A stretch of 64,000 nt of DNA from Candidatus Saccharicenans subterraneus (GTDB taxonomy: Bacteria; Acidobacteriota; Aminicenantia; Aminicenantales; Saccharicenantaceae): assembly GCA_003426165.1 (NCBI GenBank), contig QUAH01000008.1:62001-126000 (forward strand), read 5' to 3'. Position 1 is the stretch's first letter. Each line of letters begins with the position of its first letter. Of the stretch, positions 18,289 through 28,567 are shown piece by piece. Both the position numbers and the translations under genes were made by a program. The notes below the pieces were generated by a model that was not told where the DNA came from, searched no databases, and worked only from the letters and a program-made list of their open reading frames with translations.

Positions 18289-18429
18289 CGCCCCTCCTTG
18301 TTAGCCTCAACTTCTGTACCTCCAGCCGGCAGGACAGGTCCCGGCCGGCCGGCCTATCGTCAGAATAAATTAGCAACATTCTCAGAAATCTATAAAAAAA
18401 GATAAGTCGTTCCGGCCAGGCGACCAACC

Positions 18430-18957
18430 TCAAAACTTGACCAGGGTAAAGACCGGAACTTCGGAATGAGCCTCGTTTATCTTCTTAACTCCTTCCAGGA
18501 AGGTTAGCTCCACCAGGGCCACGAAGGCCATCGGCCGGCCTCCGAGTTTCTGGACCAGTTCAATGGCGCTCACGGCCGAAGAACCGGTGGCAATCAGGTC
18601 ATCGACTATGACCACCTTTTCCCCGGGCTGAATGCTGTCCAGGTGGGCCTCGAAATATTCCACGGCATATTCATTTGGCGCCCTGAGGCTCAGCGTCGGC
18701 CGGGGCAACTTGCCTTTCTTCCTGATCAGGCTGAACCCGGTGCGCAGCTCCCTGGCCAGGGCCGCCCCGAAAATGAACCCGCGTGATTCGATGGCCGCCA
18801 CCCGGTCCGGCGAATACCTCCTGGCCACCTCGGCCATCAAATCAATGACCAGGTTAAAGGCTTCGGCGTCCTGGATTACCGGGGTTATATCCTTGAACAC
18901 AATTCCCGGCTTTGGAAAATCCGGCACGTCATAGATTAGAGCCTTCAGGTCCTTCAT
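18430..18957 (-). CDS. apt: adenine phosphoribosyltransferase
   Basis: 175 residues, standard length. It converts adenine and PRPP to AMP. The N-terminal region has IYDVPDFPKPGIVFKDITP, the APT hallmark, and the PRPP-binding loop is VVIVDDLIATGSSA (about residues 114-127). ESRGFIFG and the flexible loop EYAVEYFEAHLD are present. AAAGGAAA lies before the ATG. Together with the permease downstream it suggests a small purine-salvage group. Confidence 0.96.
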   Translation of the reverse strand: MKDLKALIYDVPDFPKPGIVFKDITPVIQDAEAFNLVIDLMAEVARRYSPDRVAAIESRGFIFGAALARELRTGFSLIRKKGKLPRPTLSLRAPNEYAVEYFEAHLDSIQPGEKVVIVDDLIATGSSAVSAIELVQKLGGRPMAFVALVELTFLEGVKKINEAHSEVPVFTLVKF

Positions 18958-19000
18958 GAACGTTTCCTTTCGTCCAGGGATTTTCTCCAGTTAATTAATT

Positions 19001-19468
19001 TTATTGATTCTCAAGACTGAGGTAAACCTCCGAAGTCTTGATTTTAATCAACCTGCTGTCATCGGCTTCAACGGCGATGGAAATTTCTATCATCCTTCCG
19101 GACCGGAAATCCGCCGGCAGCCTTTCCGCCCATTCCACGGCCACCACCCCGCTTTCCAGGTAATCCTCGAGCCCCAAGTCGGCGATTTCCTCCGGGTCTT
19201 CCAACCGGTATAGGTCGACGTGAACGAGGTCCACTCGCCCGCTGTAAATATTAACCAGGGTAAAAGACGGGCTGCAGACCGAATCGACCGCCTTAACCCC
19301 GAGGCCAGAAGCCAGTCCCTTGACAAAAACCGTCTTCCCGGCTCCCAGTTCCCCGGTGATCAGGACCAGTTCATCACCCCGGAGCTCGCGGGCCAGATTT
19401 TCTGCCAGCTGGAAAGTCTCCTGTTCTGAATTGGTCCTGATTTCCAGCTCAACCGATTTCCGAGTCAT
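19001..19468 (-). CDS. tsaE: tRNA threonylcarbamoyladenosine biosynthesis ATPase TsaE
   Basis: About 155 residues from the ATG at 19468; a GTG at 19477 is an alternative but lacks a ribosome-binding site, while GGTGGAG precedes the ATG. The Walker A motif is ITGELGAGKTVFVKG (about residues 37-51), followed by SPSFTLVNIY and VHVDLYRLEDPEE (about residues 80-92), then VVAVEWAERL. TsaE supports the TsaBD complex making t6A37 in ANN-decoding tRNAs. Its 5' end overlaps the nnr gene by 20 bases; nnr followed by tsaE is a recurrent bacterial pairing. Confidence 0.96.
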   Translation of the reverse strand: MTRKSVELEIRTNSEQETFQLAENLARELRGDELVLITGELGAGKTVFVKGLASGLGVKAVDSVCSPSFTLVNIYSGRVDLVHVDLYRLEDPEEIADLGLEDYLESGVVAVEWAERLPADFRSGRMIEISIAVEADDSRLIKIKTSEVYLSLENQ

Positions 19469-21035
19469 CTTCTCCACCGCTGGCCACGAACCTGATGGCT
19501 GCCGGCAGGAACTTAATCAGGTCAGTGGCGGTCAGGCTTTTTTCTCCTACTTTTTCCGCGGCCAGGTCCCCGCTCAACCCGTGAATAAAAACGGCATTGA
19601 CCGCCGCCTGAAGCAGGTCCTTAACCTGCATGGCTTCCGAAGCCAGAAGACCGGCCAGGACGTCTCCGGTTCCGCCAGAAGCCATTCCCGGGTTTCCGGT
19701 CGGGTTGACCCTGACCTTCCCCTCCGGAGAAGCGATGAGTGTCCGGTATCCTTTCAAAACGAGGTGTACCTTATGCTTCCTGGCAAATTCCGGAACTATT
19801 TCCAGGCGCCTTCTCAGGATTTCAGCAGTGTCCAGGCCACTGAGCCTGGAAAACTCGCCCGGGTGCGGGGTCAGAATGGTCTTTTCAGGAAGCGAAGACA
19901 GCACTTCCGGCCTGGCGGCAATGATATTCAATCCATCGGCATCGACCACCAGCGGATTCCGGTAATTCTTGAGTCTGCCAAGTAGCTTCAGGACAAAGGC
20001 TGAGGTTGAAGGATGGGTGGAGAGACCCGGCCCGACCAGCAGGGCATCCTTGCCCTTAATTAATTCCAGCACCCGTCCCAGGGCTTCTTCCGAGATACTG
20101 CCCGAGTCTGTTTCGGCGAGGGGCTCGGTCATCAACTCTGGCATGCTCCTGGCCACCACGGGCAAACAGCTCCCGGCCGTGGCCACGGTGACCAGCCCCG
20201 CCCCCATTTTCAGGGCGGCCCGGCCGGCCATGGCCGCTGCCCCGGTCTTGCCGCGCGAGCCGGCAATGACCAGCAGATGGCCATAGGTGCCTTTGTGAGT
20301 ATCGCGCTTTCTGGGCTGAAAGTATGGGACCAGGGACTCCAGCTCCACCAGTTCAAGGTTCAATCCCGGACGTTCGAATAAAAAGGGTGGCAGGCTGATG
20401 TCAGCCACCACCAGATCGCCGACATAGTCTTCGGCTGGCGGAAAGAAATGGGCCACCTTGGGTGCCCCCAGGGTCACCGTCAGGTCAGCCCGGACACAGG
20501 GCCCGATGAGTTCAAATGTGTCTGAAGACAGGCCCGATGGAATGTCAATTGAGACCACAAAGGCTCCAGAATCATTTATGTCCTGGACCACCCTGGCGTA
20601 TAAACCCTGGAGCGGGCTGGACAGACCGGTTCCAAACAGGGCATCAACAATTATCGGCGTTTCTGATAGGATTTTCCTGGCTTTCTTCCAGGCGGCCTCG
20701 TCTCCGACCTCGATAACCTGCAGGCCAATCTTTCGGGCAATCTCCAGGTTCAAGGCGGCATCGCCCCGGACCTCAGAGATTCTACCGACAAGCAAGACCG
20801 GGCAGTCGACACCCTGGTTGTGGAGATGCCGGGCCACCACCAGGCCGTCGCCGCCGTTGTTGCCCTTTCCGGCCACCACCACCACTCTCATCCCGGCCTC
20901 CACGCCCAGTTCATTCCTTAGGACGGCCGCGACCTGCAGTCCAGCGTTTTCCATCAGAACCGGGCCGGGGATTCCAATTTCCTCGATGGCAATCCGGTCA
21001 ATCTCTCTCATCTGGGCAGCGGTCAGGATTTTCAT
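19449..21035 (-). CDS. nnr: bifunctional NAD(P)H-hydrate epimerase / ADP-dependent NAD(P)H-hydrate dehydratase
   Basis: 528 residues, the usual fused length. The N-terminal YjeF_N epimerase domain starts MKILTAAQMREIDRIAIEE and contains VVAGKGNNGGDGLVVARHL (about residues 53-71) and VDALFGTGL. The C-terminal ribokinase-like dehydratase domain contains HLLVIAGSRGKTGAAAMAGRAAL, LTPHPGEFSRL and NPTGNPGMASGGTGDVLAGL (about residues 440-460, the catalytic Asp loop). The enzyme repairs damaged hydrated NADH and NADPH in the cytoplasm. GAGGTG lies before the ATG. It is divergent from gap over a 234-base promoter region. Confidence 0.96.
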   Translation of the reverse strand: MKILTAAQMREIDRIAIEEIGIPGPVLMENAGLQVAAVLRNELGVEAGMRVVVVAGKGNNGGDGLVVARHLHNQGVDCPVLLVGRISEVRGDAALNLEIARKIGLQVIEVGDEAAWKKARKILSETPIIVDALFGTGLSSPLQGLYARVVQDINDSGAFVVSIDIPSGLSSDTFELIGPCVRADLTVTLGAPKVAHFFPPAEDYVGDLVVADISLPPFLFERPGLNLELVELESLVPYFQPRKRDTHKGTYGHLLVIAGSRGKTGAAAMAGRAALKMGAGLVTVATAGSCLPVVARSMPELMTEPLAETDSGSISEEALGRVLELIKGKDALLVGPGLSTHPSTSAFVLKLLGRLKNYRNPLVVDADGLNIIAARPEVLSSLPEKTILTPHPGEFSRLSGLDTAEILRRRLEIVPEFARKHKVHLVLKGYRTLIASPEGKVRVNPTGNPGMASGGTGDVLAGLLASEAMQVKDLLQAAVNAVFIHGLSGDLAAEKVGEKSLTATDLIKFLPAAIRFVASGGEDDSEIG

Positions 21036-21254
21036 CTTTCACCTCGGTCTTAAAGAATATTATCATAAAAAATGAACGGGGATAAAGCCACCCGTAGCGG
21101 GAACATAATTCCAGAATCGCCCCTGATCCAGGTTCTATTTTTACAGAAGCAGTCGGGCTGGGCTGAAGACTTCAAGGCCCGGTCATATTTGATTGCCAAA
21201 ACCCGCCATCTGTGATAAATTTTTATAAACTCAAATTTATTATCAGAAAAATAA

Positions 21255-22274
<1,020 letters not shown>

Positions 22275-22292
22275 ACCCCGGGAGGGGAAAAA

Positions 22293-23471
22293 ATGAAATT
22301 CGTGGAAGAAATCGAAGTCAAAGGCAAGACCGTCTTCCTGCGGGTGGACTTTAACGTTCCCCTGGATGAGAACCTGAACATCCGGGACGACACCAGGATC
22401 CAGGCCTCGCTGCCAACCATAAAGTACCTGCTGCAGAAGGGAGCCAGGCTGGTGGTGGCCTCTCACCTGGGCCGGCCCAAGGGCCAGTTTAACCCCAAGA
22501 TGAGCCTGAAACCGGTGGCCGGGCGTCTCGGCCAGCTCCTCCCTGGAACGAATATCATCATGGCTCCAGACGTCATCGGTCCCGAGGTAGATAGCCTCAA
22601 GGCCGGGCTGAAAGAGGGCGAACTGCTGCTCCTGGAAAACGTCCGCTTTTACAAGCAGGAAACCGATAACGACCCGGAGTTCTCCCGGAAACTGGCTGAA
22701 GGCTGCCAGGTTTTTGTCAACGACGCTTTCGGCTCCTGCCACCGGGCCCATGCCTCGGTGGTGGGTATAGCTTCCTATATTCCAGAGAAAGCAGCCGGCT
22801 ACCTGCTGAAAAAGGAAGTGGATTACCTGAAAAAAATCACCGATAACCCTCAGAAACCCTTTGTGGCCATCCTGGGCGGGGCTAAAATTGAGGACAAGAT
22901 ACCAGTCCTGGAAAGCCTGGTGACCAAGGCTGATGCCCTGCTCATCGGCGGAGCCATGGCCTATACTTTTCTTAAAGCCCGTGGGCTGGCGGTCGGAAAA
23001 TCCCTGGTGGAAGAAGATAAGCTGGAGATTGCCAGCCAGATCATGAAAAAGGCCGAAGATAACAGGGTTAAGCTGCTTCTCCCGCTGGACCACGTTTTGG
23101 CCATTTCCATCGAAAGCCGGGAAGCGGCCGCCGTGGCTGACAGCTATCCCCTGCCGGAAGACCTGATGGGAGTGGACATCGGACCCAGGACAGTGGCCGA
23201 ATACAAGAAGCTTATTCAATCAGCCAGGACCATTTTCTGGAACGGCCCGCTGGGCGTGTTCGAGGTGGAAGCCTTCGCCCGGGGAACCATGGAAATCGCC
23301 GCGGCCGTGGCCGGGTCCGAAGCCCTGTCGGTGGTCGGTGGTGGTGATTCTATAGCCGCCATCCAGAAGGCCGGACTGGCCGGGAAAATAAGCCACATCT
23401 CCACCGGCGGCGGGGCCTCGCTGGAGTTCGTAGCCTACGGAACCCTGCCCGGAATTGAGGCCCTGGAATAA
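22293..23471 (+). CDS. pgk: phosphoglycerate kinase
   Basis: 392 residues. It shows VFLRVDFNVPLDEN (about residues 13-26), the substrate-binding SHLGRPKG (about residues 57-64), VNDAFGSCHRAHAS and the nucleotide-binding GGGDSIAAIQKAG near the C terminus. It transfers phosphate from 1,3-bisphosphoglycerate to ADP. It starts 18 bases after gap with GGGAGGGG before the ATG, so the two are in one transcript. Standard length and no anomalies. Confidence 0.97.
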   Translation: MKFVEEIEVKGKTVFLRVDFNVPLDENLNIRDDTRIQASLPTIKYLLQKGARLVVASHLGRPKGQFNPKMSLKPVAGRLGQLLPGTNIIMAPDVIGPEVDSLKAGLKEGELLLLENVRFYKQETDNDPEFSRKLAEGCQVFVNDAFGSCHRAHASVVGIASYIPEKAAGYLLKKEVDYLKKITDNPQKPFVAILGGAKIEDKIPVLESLVTKADALLIGGAMAYTFLKARGLAVGKSLVEEDKLEIASQIMKKAEDNRVKLLLPLDHVLAISIESREAAAVADSYPLPEDLMGVDIGPRTVAEYKKLIQSARTIFWNGPLGVFEVEAFARGTMEIAAAVAGSEALSVVGGGDSIAAIQKAGLAGKISHISTGGGASLEFVAYGTLPGIEALE

Positions 23472-23508
23472 GAAACGGCTGCGGTCAGGAATAACCTTTT
23501 ATCAGCGG

Positions 23509-23541
23509 AGAAGCTTCTTTTTTACCGTGAAAGAAGCTTTT
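23509..23541 (+). terminator. AT-rich hairpin after pgk
   Basis: A perfect 10-bp inverted repeat, AAGCTTCTTT (23511-23520) and AAAGAAGCTT (23530-23539), extendable by two pairs, has a 9-base loop and is followed by an AT-rich tail. It may attenuate transcription or protect the gap-pgk message; the stem is too AT-rich for a strong terminator. Confidence 0.35.
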
Positions 23542-23601
23542 AATAAATTATATCTGATGGTCAATGGCTTCATTAAAATCAAGAATTGAGAGGGAATTAA
23601 C

Positions 23602-24384
23602 ATGGCGGCCTTAAGAAAACCGGTCATTGCCGGGAACTGGAAAATGCACAAGACCATCGCCGAGGCCAGGGAACTGGCCGAAGCCGTGGTCAGAGGTCTT
23701 GATAATTCTTTCGGCGCGGCCACCCTAATTCTTATTCCTCCCTTCACGGCCATCCATGAAGTCAAAAGAACGGTATCCGGGACAGAAATCGCCGTCGGCG
23801 CCCAGGACGTCTTCTGGGAGGACAAGGGCGCCTTCACCGGGGAAATCTCACCCGTGCAACTCAAGGAAGCCGGCTGCGATTTTGTGGTCATCGGCCACTC
23901 CGAAAGAAGGCAGTACTTTGGGGAAACCGACGAGACCGTGCGGAAAAAGACCCTGGCCGCTCTAAAGCATGAGCTGATTCCCATCGTCTGCATCGGCGAG
24001 ACCCTGGAAGAAAGAGAAAGTGGCGGGACCCTGGACCGAATCCGGACCCAGCTTGAACAGAGCCTTTTTACCCTGGACGGCCCAGCCTTTAGCCGGGTGG
24101 TCCTGGCCTATGAGCCCATCTGGGCCATAGGCACCGGACGCAACGCCACCCCGGAACAGGCAGAGGAGGTCCAGGCCTTTATCAGGAACCTGGTGGCTTC
24201 CAGGTATGGCAAAAGCGTGGCTGATTATGCTATAATTCTATACGGCGGTTCAGTGAAACCGAGCAACGCCCTGTCCTTAGCCAGGGAAAAGGACGTTGAT
24301 GGATTTTTAGTTGGCGGAGCTTCTCTCGAAGCTGAGTCGTTCCTGGCCATAGCCAGAGAGGCTCTCCGCGCAGTGAGGGATTAA
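23602..24384 (+). CDS. tpiA: triosephosphate isomerase
   Basis: 260 residues. It begins [14 protein letters not shown] with the catalytic Asn and Lys (about residues 14-16). The catalytic His is in [13 protein letters not shown] (about residues 94-106), the Glu in [14 protein letters not shown] (about residues 170-183), and the phosphate-binding end is [19 protein letters not shown] precedes the ATG. It is separated from pgk by 130 bases holding a hairpin, and its stop is 1 base from secG. Confidence 0.97.
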   Translation: MAALRKPVIAGNWKMHKTIAEARELAEAVVRGLDNSFGAATLILIPPFTAIHEVKRTVSGTEIAVGAQDVFWEDKGAFTGEISPVQLKEAGCDFVVIGHSERRQYFGETDETVRKKTLAALKHELIPIVCIGETLEERESGGTLDRIRTQLEQSLFTLDGPAFSRVVLAYEPIWAIGTGRNATPEQAEEVQAFIRNLVASRYGKSVADYAIILYGGSVKPSNALSLAREKDVDGFLVGGASLEAESFLAIAREALRAVRD

Positions 24385-24385
24385 A

Positions 24386-24760
24386 GTGACAGCTTTACTG
24401 GTTACGGTTCATGTTATCATCTGCATCGTGTTGATTCTGGCCGTTCTGCTGCAATCCGGCAAGGCGGCTGACCTGGCCGGGGCTTTCGGCGGGGCCGGCA
24501 GCCAGACAGCCTTTGGCCCCAGGGGGGCCCAGACCCTGCTTGGCAAGGTGACCACCGTCTGCGCCATTCTGTTCATGGTGACCTCGCTCGGACTCTGGTT
24601 GATATCAGGGAAAACCTCCTCGGTGGTCAGGAATGTCCCCGCCAAGGAAACACCGGCGGCCACCCAGGCTCAGCCTGCAACCCAGGAACAGAAATCCCAG
24701 ACTCCACCGGCCAGCACTGAAAAGACCGAGCAGAAGTCTGAAGATACTGGCAAGAAATAA
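24386..24760 (+). CDS. secG: preprotein translocase subunit SecG
   Basis: 124 residues with a GTG start just after tpiA and GAGG upstream. Two membrane segments (about residues 3-21 and 54-73) flank the cytoplasmic loop with [24 protein letters not shown], the SecG hallmark. A Pro/Ala/Gln/Lys-rich hydrophilic tail of 45 residues follows. SecG is the accessory SecYEG channel subunit. tpiA-secG-tRNA-Leu order is widespread in bacteria. Confidence 0.95.
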   Translation: MTALLVTVHVIICIVLILAVLLQSGKAADLAGAFGGAGSQTAFGPRGAQTLLGKVTTVCAILFMVTSLGLWLISGKTSSVVRNVPAKETPAATQAQPATQEQKSQTPPASTEKTEQKSEDTGKK

Positions 24761-24773
24761 AAAATGTGGGAAT

Positions 24774-24861
24774 GCCGAAGTGGTGGAATTGGCAGACACG
24801 CTAGCTTGAGGGGCTAGTTCCCGCAAAAATGGGAGTAGGGGTTCGAGTCCCCTCTTCGGCA
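24774..24861 (+). tRNA. tRNA-Leu (anticodon GAG)
   Basis: This is a class II tRNA. The acceptor stem GCCGAAG (24774-24780) pairs with CTTCGGC (24854-24860), discriminator A at 24861. The anticodon stem CTAGC/GCTAG encloses loop TTGAGGG with anticodon at 24808-24810. A long variable arm (TCCCG ... GGGA) and T-loop TTCGAGT follow. CCA is not encoded. It lies 13 bases after secG and is probably co-transcribed. Confidence 0.97.
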
Positions 24862-24922
24862 TTCTTCTTACCGGTTGAAATATTTGACAGAAAGAACACT
24901 CAACAAGAACGGAGGGAAATTA

Positions 24923-26185
24923 ATGAAGCCGGTATCCAGGCGTTTTTTTGTTTTTATATTGACCGCGGTCCTGGCCACAATCTTAATAAATTTTGATGTT
25001 CAGGCCGGGGTTCAGGCCGGTTCAGACCACTCTTACTCGGTGGCGGTCAGGGTGCTTCAGAAAAACAATTTTGTCCGCAACCTCGGGCCGCAGGACTTTG
25101 AAGTCCTGGAAGACGGCCAGGTCCGAAAAATCGAAGCAATTTACCTGGTGGAAAACAACAAACTGACCCGGGTTCTGGAAGAAAAGCCCAAGGCCGTCAG
25201 CCTGAACAAGAATTACTTCATCATCGTCCAGGCCAGCGAATACGACAAGAGACTGGGCGATGCGGTCAGCCTTCTGGTCAACAACTATTTTCAACCGGGT
25301 GATACCCTGACCCTGATTACCCCCCTCAAAATCTATCGCTTCAACCCTGAAACCCTGAGGGGCAAGCCCAGGTCCCAGGTCAGCCGGGAAATCCAGAACC
25401 TGATGAGAGCGGACATCATCCAGGGCAGCCGCGAATACAACACGGTCCTCCGGGATTTGAAAAAGATTACCCGCACCCTGGCCACCTTCGGAGGCGAATC
25501 TGTCGGGGCCGACCCGGACGTGGAGAACGAGTCAGATTCAACCACTTCCAACTTCGGGATAGAATACATGCTCACCCGCTACCAGGATACCCTGATCAAG
25601 CTGGACGGGCTCAGGCTGGTCGACCAGGACAAGTTCCTGTCCTTTGCCCGGTCGCTGAAAAAAACCCCGGGACAGAAAACGGTCATCTTCTTCTACCAGA
25701 GAGAGTTCCGCCCTGAACTGAGCTCCAGAGTCTTGAACCAGATGATGTCCAGCTACCAGGATTATCCCCACATCATCAACAGCCTGATGGAACTCTTCCA
25801 GTTCTACCGCCGGGAAACCAGCCTGGACAAGGAAGCCATCAGCCAGGCCCTGGCCGATTCCGGGGCGCTTTTTAATTTTGTCTACCTGGACAAGAAACCG
25901 GTCCGCATCAGCGGGGTGGTGATGAACGAACAATCGGAGGATGTCTTTGAGGCCCTGACCGAGGCGGCCAGAGCCACCGGTGGAATATCCGACAACACCT
26001 CCAACCCGGTGGAAGGACTGAGGAAATCGGCGGAGAACGCTTCGGGATATTACTTGATCTTTTATCGGTCAGAATGGCAGCCCGAACAGTCCGGTTTCAG
26101 GCAGGTTCAGGTCAACCTCAAGAGCGGCCGGGACTACCAGGTCAGGCATCGACGGGGATATTTCCTGTCAGACTTTTCTGAATAA
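24923..26185 (+). CDS. secreted VWFA-related protein (Acidobacterial type)
   Basis: 420 residues from the ATG at 24923, preceded by GGAGGG; the longer frame from 24875 runs into the tRNA tail. A signal peptide spans residues 1-28. The motif VRVLQKNNFVRNLGPQDFEVLEDGQVRKI (split by the mature N-terminus) is the characteristic start of the VWFA-related family found in Acidobacteria, and the C-terminal YYLIFY ... YQVRHRRGY is the matching end. The metal-adhesion DxSxS motif expected in the von Willebrand fold is replaced by VQASEYDKR (about residue 115), so divalent-cation binding looks lost. Function unknown, probably extracytoplasmic protein contact. Confidence 0.8.
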   Translation: MKPVSRRFFVFILTAVLATILINFDVQAGVQAGSDHSYSVAVRVLQKNNFVRNLGPQDFEVLEDGQVRKIEAIYLVENNKLTRVLEEKPKAVSLNKNYFIIVQASEYDKRLGDAVSLLVNNYFQPGDTLTLITPLKIYRFNPETLRGKPRSQVSREIQNLMRADIIQGSREYNTVLRDLKKITRTLATFGGESVGADPDVENESDSTTSNFGIEYMLTRYQDTLIKLDGLRLVDQDKFLSFARSLKKTPGQKTVIFFYQREFRPELSSRVLNQMMSSYQDYPHIINSLMELFQFYRRETSLDKEAISQALADSGALFNFVYLDKKPVRISGVVMNEQSEDVFEALTEAARATGGISDNTSNPVEGLRKSAENASGYYLIFYRSEWQPEQSGFRQVQVNLKSGRDYQVRHRRGYFLSDFSE

Positions 26186-26196
26186 GTTCGGACCCT

Positions 26197-26637
26197 TCAG
26201 GCCAGCCTGGCCACCCAGAGAGAAAAATCCATTTCGCCCATGGCCCCGGACACCCGGCCCCGTTCGGCATTCCTGTGGAAAACAATAAAAGTGGGGACCG
26301 CGGTAATTCCCAGCTGGGCGGCCAGATCCTGATGTCTTTCCACATCCACCTTGACTACCATGAGCTCACCGGCTCGCCGCCGGGCCAGCCTGTCCAGAAT
26401 CGGGGCCATCAGCAAACAGGGCCCGCAGGAATCAGAATAAAAGTCGACCAGGACCGGCAGGCTGGAATGGCTTATCAGGTTCACGGCCTGAGCCGAATTG
26501 ACACTGACCACGTCACCCGGCCTGGGCAAAGGATTGCGGCAGCGGCCACAGACCACGGTCTTGTGGCCAGCATCTTCCGGGTAGTAATTGGTCTGCCCGC
26601 ACTGAAAGCAACTGACCTTGATCTTTCTGTCGCCCAT
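26197..26637 (-). CDS. thioredoxin with N-terminal zinc ribbon (Trx2/TrxC-like)
   Basis: 146 residues from the ATG at 26637; upstream in-frame starts at 26670 and 26688 have no better site and would add hydrophobic residues. The N-terminal zinc ribbon has two CxxC pairs (SCFQCGQ and VCGRCRN, about residues 9-33), as in TrxC. The thioredoxin fold follows with DFYSDSCGPCLLMAP: the active-site CGPC is intact but the preceding Trp is Ser. AVPTFIVF contains the conserved cis-Pro. It acts as a dithiol reductase in the cytoplasm. The start assignment is uncertain. Confidence 0.88.
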   Translation of the reverse strand: MGDRKIKVSCFQCGQTNYYPEDAGHKTVVCGRCRNPLPRPGDVVSVNSAQAVNLISHSSLPVLVDFYSDSCGPCLLMAPILDRLARRRAGELMVVKVDVERHQDLAAQLGITAVPTFIVFHRNAERGRVSGAMGEMDFSLWVARLA

Positions 26638-26895
26638 GGTTGCTAAATAATTTTTATAAATTTTTAGCATAAACACGAAAAAAATCAAAGGCCGGGCCGG
26701 TAAAAATCAAAACCCTGAAGCCGGGAGACATTCCAGAACAGAGCAAGCAGATTGAGTACAGGTTTATTGCAATTTGAGGGATCGGGCAGGAGTCGAGTTG
26801 CTTCTTACTCTATCAGCCCGGGATATTTACAAGGGTCTGCAGGCTGGCTTACGGGCTCAGATTTTGGAGATAAGAGCCAGGGCTAATTATAAAAA

Positions 26896-28071
26896 TTAAA
26901 AAAGAAGCTCGGAGATAATCGAGTTGCTGACCAGAAACCTTTCGGTTGGAATCCTGACCAGCCCGTCTGAAACCTGCAATAAGCCGTAATCTTTTAACCC
27001 GGTTAGCCTGGTCTCATAGCCGGACAGATCAACTCCGGGAAACCGGGAGACCAGTTCTGCAAGGGAAATTCCCTCTCTCAACCTGAGGCCAGAAGCCAGG
27101 CACTCCCTGACGGCCTCTTCTGGACTGAGTCGAATGAATTCATCAAAGTTAGGCTTCCCGGAGCAGAGGGCAGACCACCAGTCTTCCAGGCCGGACGGGT
27201 TGGTCCAGCGAAAATTGCCAAGATGGGATGAAGCGGAAGGTCCAACACCCAGGAAGGGCTGGTATTTCCAGTACTTCAGGTTATGCCGGCATTGAAAACC
27301 GGGCTTAGAAAAATTTGAAATTTCATACTGAAGCCAGCCCGCCTCTTCCAGCCCCAGTCGATATCTCTCATAGGTTTCGGCCGCGGCCTCTTCTGATACC
27401 GGGGATTTTTCCCAGACTCTCTGGAAAGGGACTTTATCCAGTTCCTCCAGCAGATAGACCGAGACGTGTTCCGGCTGGAGTTCAGACAGAGCCTTCAGGT
27501 TTACTTCAATAGTTTTAAACGACTCACCGGGAACTCCCACCATCAGGTCCAACCCGATGTTGTCCCCCCCGGCTCTTCGGGCCCCTTCCAGCAAACTGAC
27601 GATTTTCTCGGGTTCATACGCCCGTCCAAGAACCCTCAGAACTTCCGGGTCAAAAGACTGGGCGCCCACACTCAGCCTGTTAATCCCGGCCTGAAGCCAG
27701 TCGCCGATTCTTCCAGCTTCAGCCGCGGGGGTGACCTCAATGGTTGCTTCCTGGAGTCTGACCTCAAAGTTCTCCCGAACCCAGTCCAGCAGGCATTTAA
27801 CCTCATCTGGAGTCAGCAGGGACGGCGTTCCCCCGCCAAAATAAACCGTATCTATGATGAGATAATCGGAAAAAAACGAGGCCGCTCTTCGGATTTCCTC
27901 TTTTATGGCCGCCAGCCACTTCAGGTGAAGCTCCCGTTCATAGACGGAGCTTGAAAAATGACAGTAAGAACACTTTTGGCGGCAGAAGGGATAATGAATG
28001 TAAAACCCGGCTTCTGCCTTCTGGCCTGCTTCACTCAGGCGCCGGACGACAAGGTTATAGTCTGCATCCAT
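26896..28071 (-). CDS. hemW: radical SAM heme chaperone HemW (coproporphyrinogen III oxidase-like)
   Basis: 391 residues from the ATG at 28071; a TTG at 28080 is also possible and neither has a clear ribosome-binding site. The iron-sulfur motif is HYPFCRQKCSYCHF (about residues 26-39; CxxxCxxC). GGGTPSLL, VGAQSFDPEVLRVLGR and GLDLMVGVPGE are family motifs, and HemW_C region features GISLAELVSRF. HemW delivers heme to respiratory proteins. The lack of the extra N-terminal residues found in true HemN argues for HemW. Confidence 0.93.
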   Translation of the reverse strand: MDADYNLVVRRLSEAGQKAEAGFYIHYPFCRQKCSYCHFSSSVYERELHLKWLAAIKEEIRRAASFFSDYLIIDTVYFGGGTPSLLTPDEVKCLLDWVRENFEVRLQEATIEVTPAAEAGRIGDWLQAGINRLSVGAQSFDPEVLRVLGRAYEPEKIVSLLEGARRAGGDNIGLDLMVGVPGESFKTIEVNLKALSELQPEHVSVYLLEELDKVPFQRVWEKSPVSEEAAAETYERYRLGLEEAGWLQYEISNFSKPGFQCRHNLKYWKYQPFLGVGPSASSHLGNFRWTNPSGLEDWWSALCSGKPNFDEFIRLSPEEAVRECLASGLRLREGISLAELVSRFPGVDLSGYETRLTGLKDYGLLQVSDGLVRIPTERFLVSNSIISELLF

Positions 28072-28105
28072 CTTCAACAAAAGCCTGTTTTACCTGGGGA
28101 GCAGG

Positions 28106-28567
28106 TTAACTGTGATACCCTATGATAGCATAGTAAAGAGCCCGGTCAAAAAAAGTCACGATTCTGTTATACAGTTCCAGGGCCTGGTAAAGGTCGAGGG
28201 CGTTGTCCAGAAGGCCTTCGGCCTGAATCTTGGTCCAGAGTTCCTTTCTTATCAGGCAGAGAGAGAGAAAAATCTCGGGCAGGGCAAAACCTTCCTGCCG
28301 CCTTTTTTTACCCAGCTCTATCCAGTATTTCTTCATCGCGTCCGAATCCAGCTCGTATGAAATCCAGCGGCCGAGCTGGCTGAAGACCAGGTAGGCCCGG
28401 TCGTAAACTTCTTTTTCGGGAAAGGACTGGTAGGTCGGCATGTTCGGATGTTTTTTAATATCCAGCAAATAGGCCTGGGTGAGCTCCGGGGCGCTCTTTT
28501 CTATTATTTCCACCAGTTTCCTGGATACGGGGGAAAGAAAATATTTTTCGGCCCTGATATTTTCCAA
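28106..28567 (-). CDS. RsbRD N-terminal-domain-like protein
   Basis: 153 residues, TTG start at 28567 with GGAGG upstream (28572-28580 region). All-helical. The segment YWIELGKKRRQEGFALPEIF followed by LIRKELW resembles the RsbRD N-terminal domain (PF14361-type), which in Bacillus stressosome proteins is a sensor module fused to an STAS domain. Here it stands alone. It may be a sensor or partner in a phosphorelay or partner-switching system. There is no kinase or STAS gene next to it. It lies directly downstream of tRNA-Arg on the minus strand. Confidence 0.6.
   Translation of the reverse strand: MENIRAEKYFLSPVSRKLVEIIEKSAPELTQAYLLDIKKHPNMPTYQSFPEKEVYDRAYLVFSQLGRWISYELDSDAMKKYWIELGKKRRQEGFALPEIFLSLCLIRKELWTKIQAEGLLDNALDLYQALELYNRIVTFFDRALYYAIIGYHS

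Noticed and set aside
18289..18429. Possible purine riboswitch between apt and the purine permease
   Set aside because: No purine-riboswitch core (conserved loops and the three-stem junction) could be found. The GGCCGGCCGGCC repeat near 18344 is a simple palindrome without a T-run.
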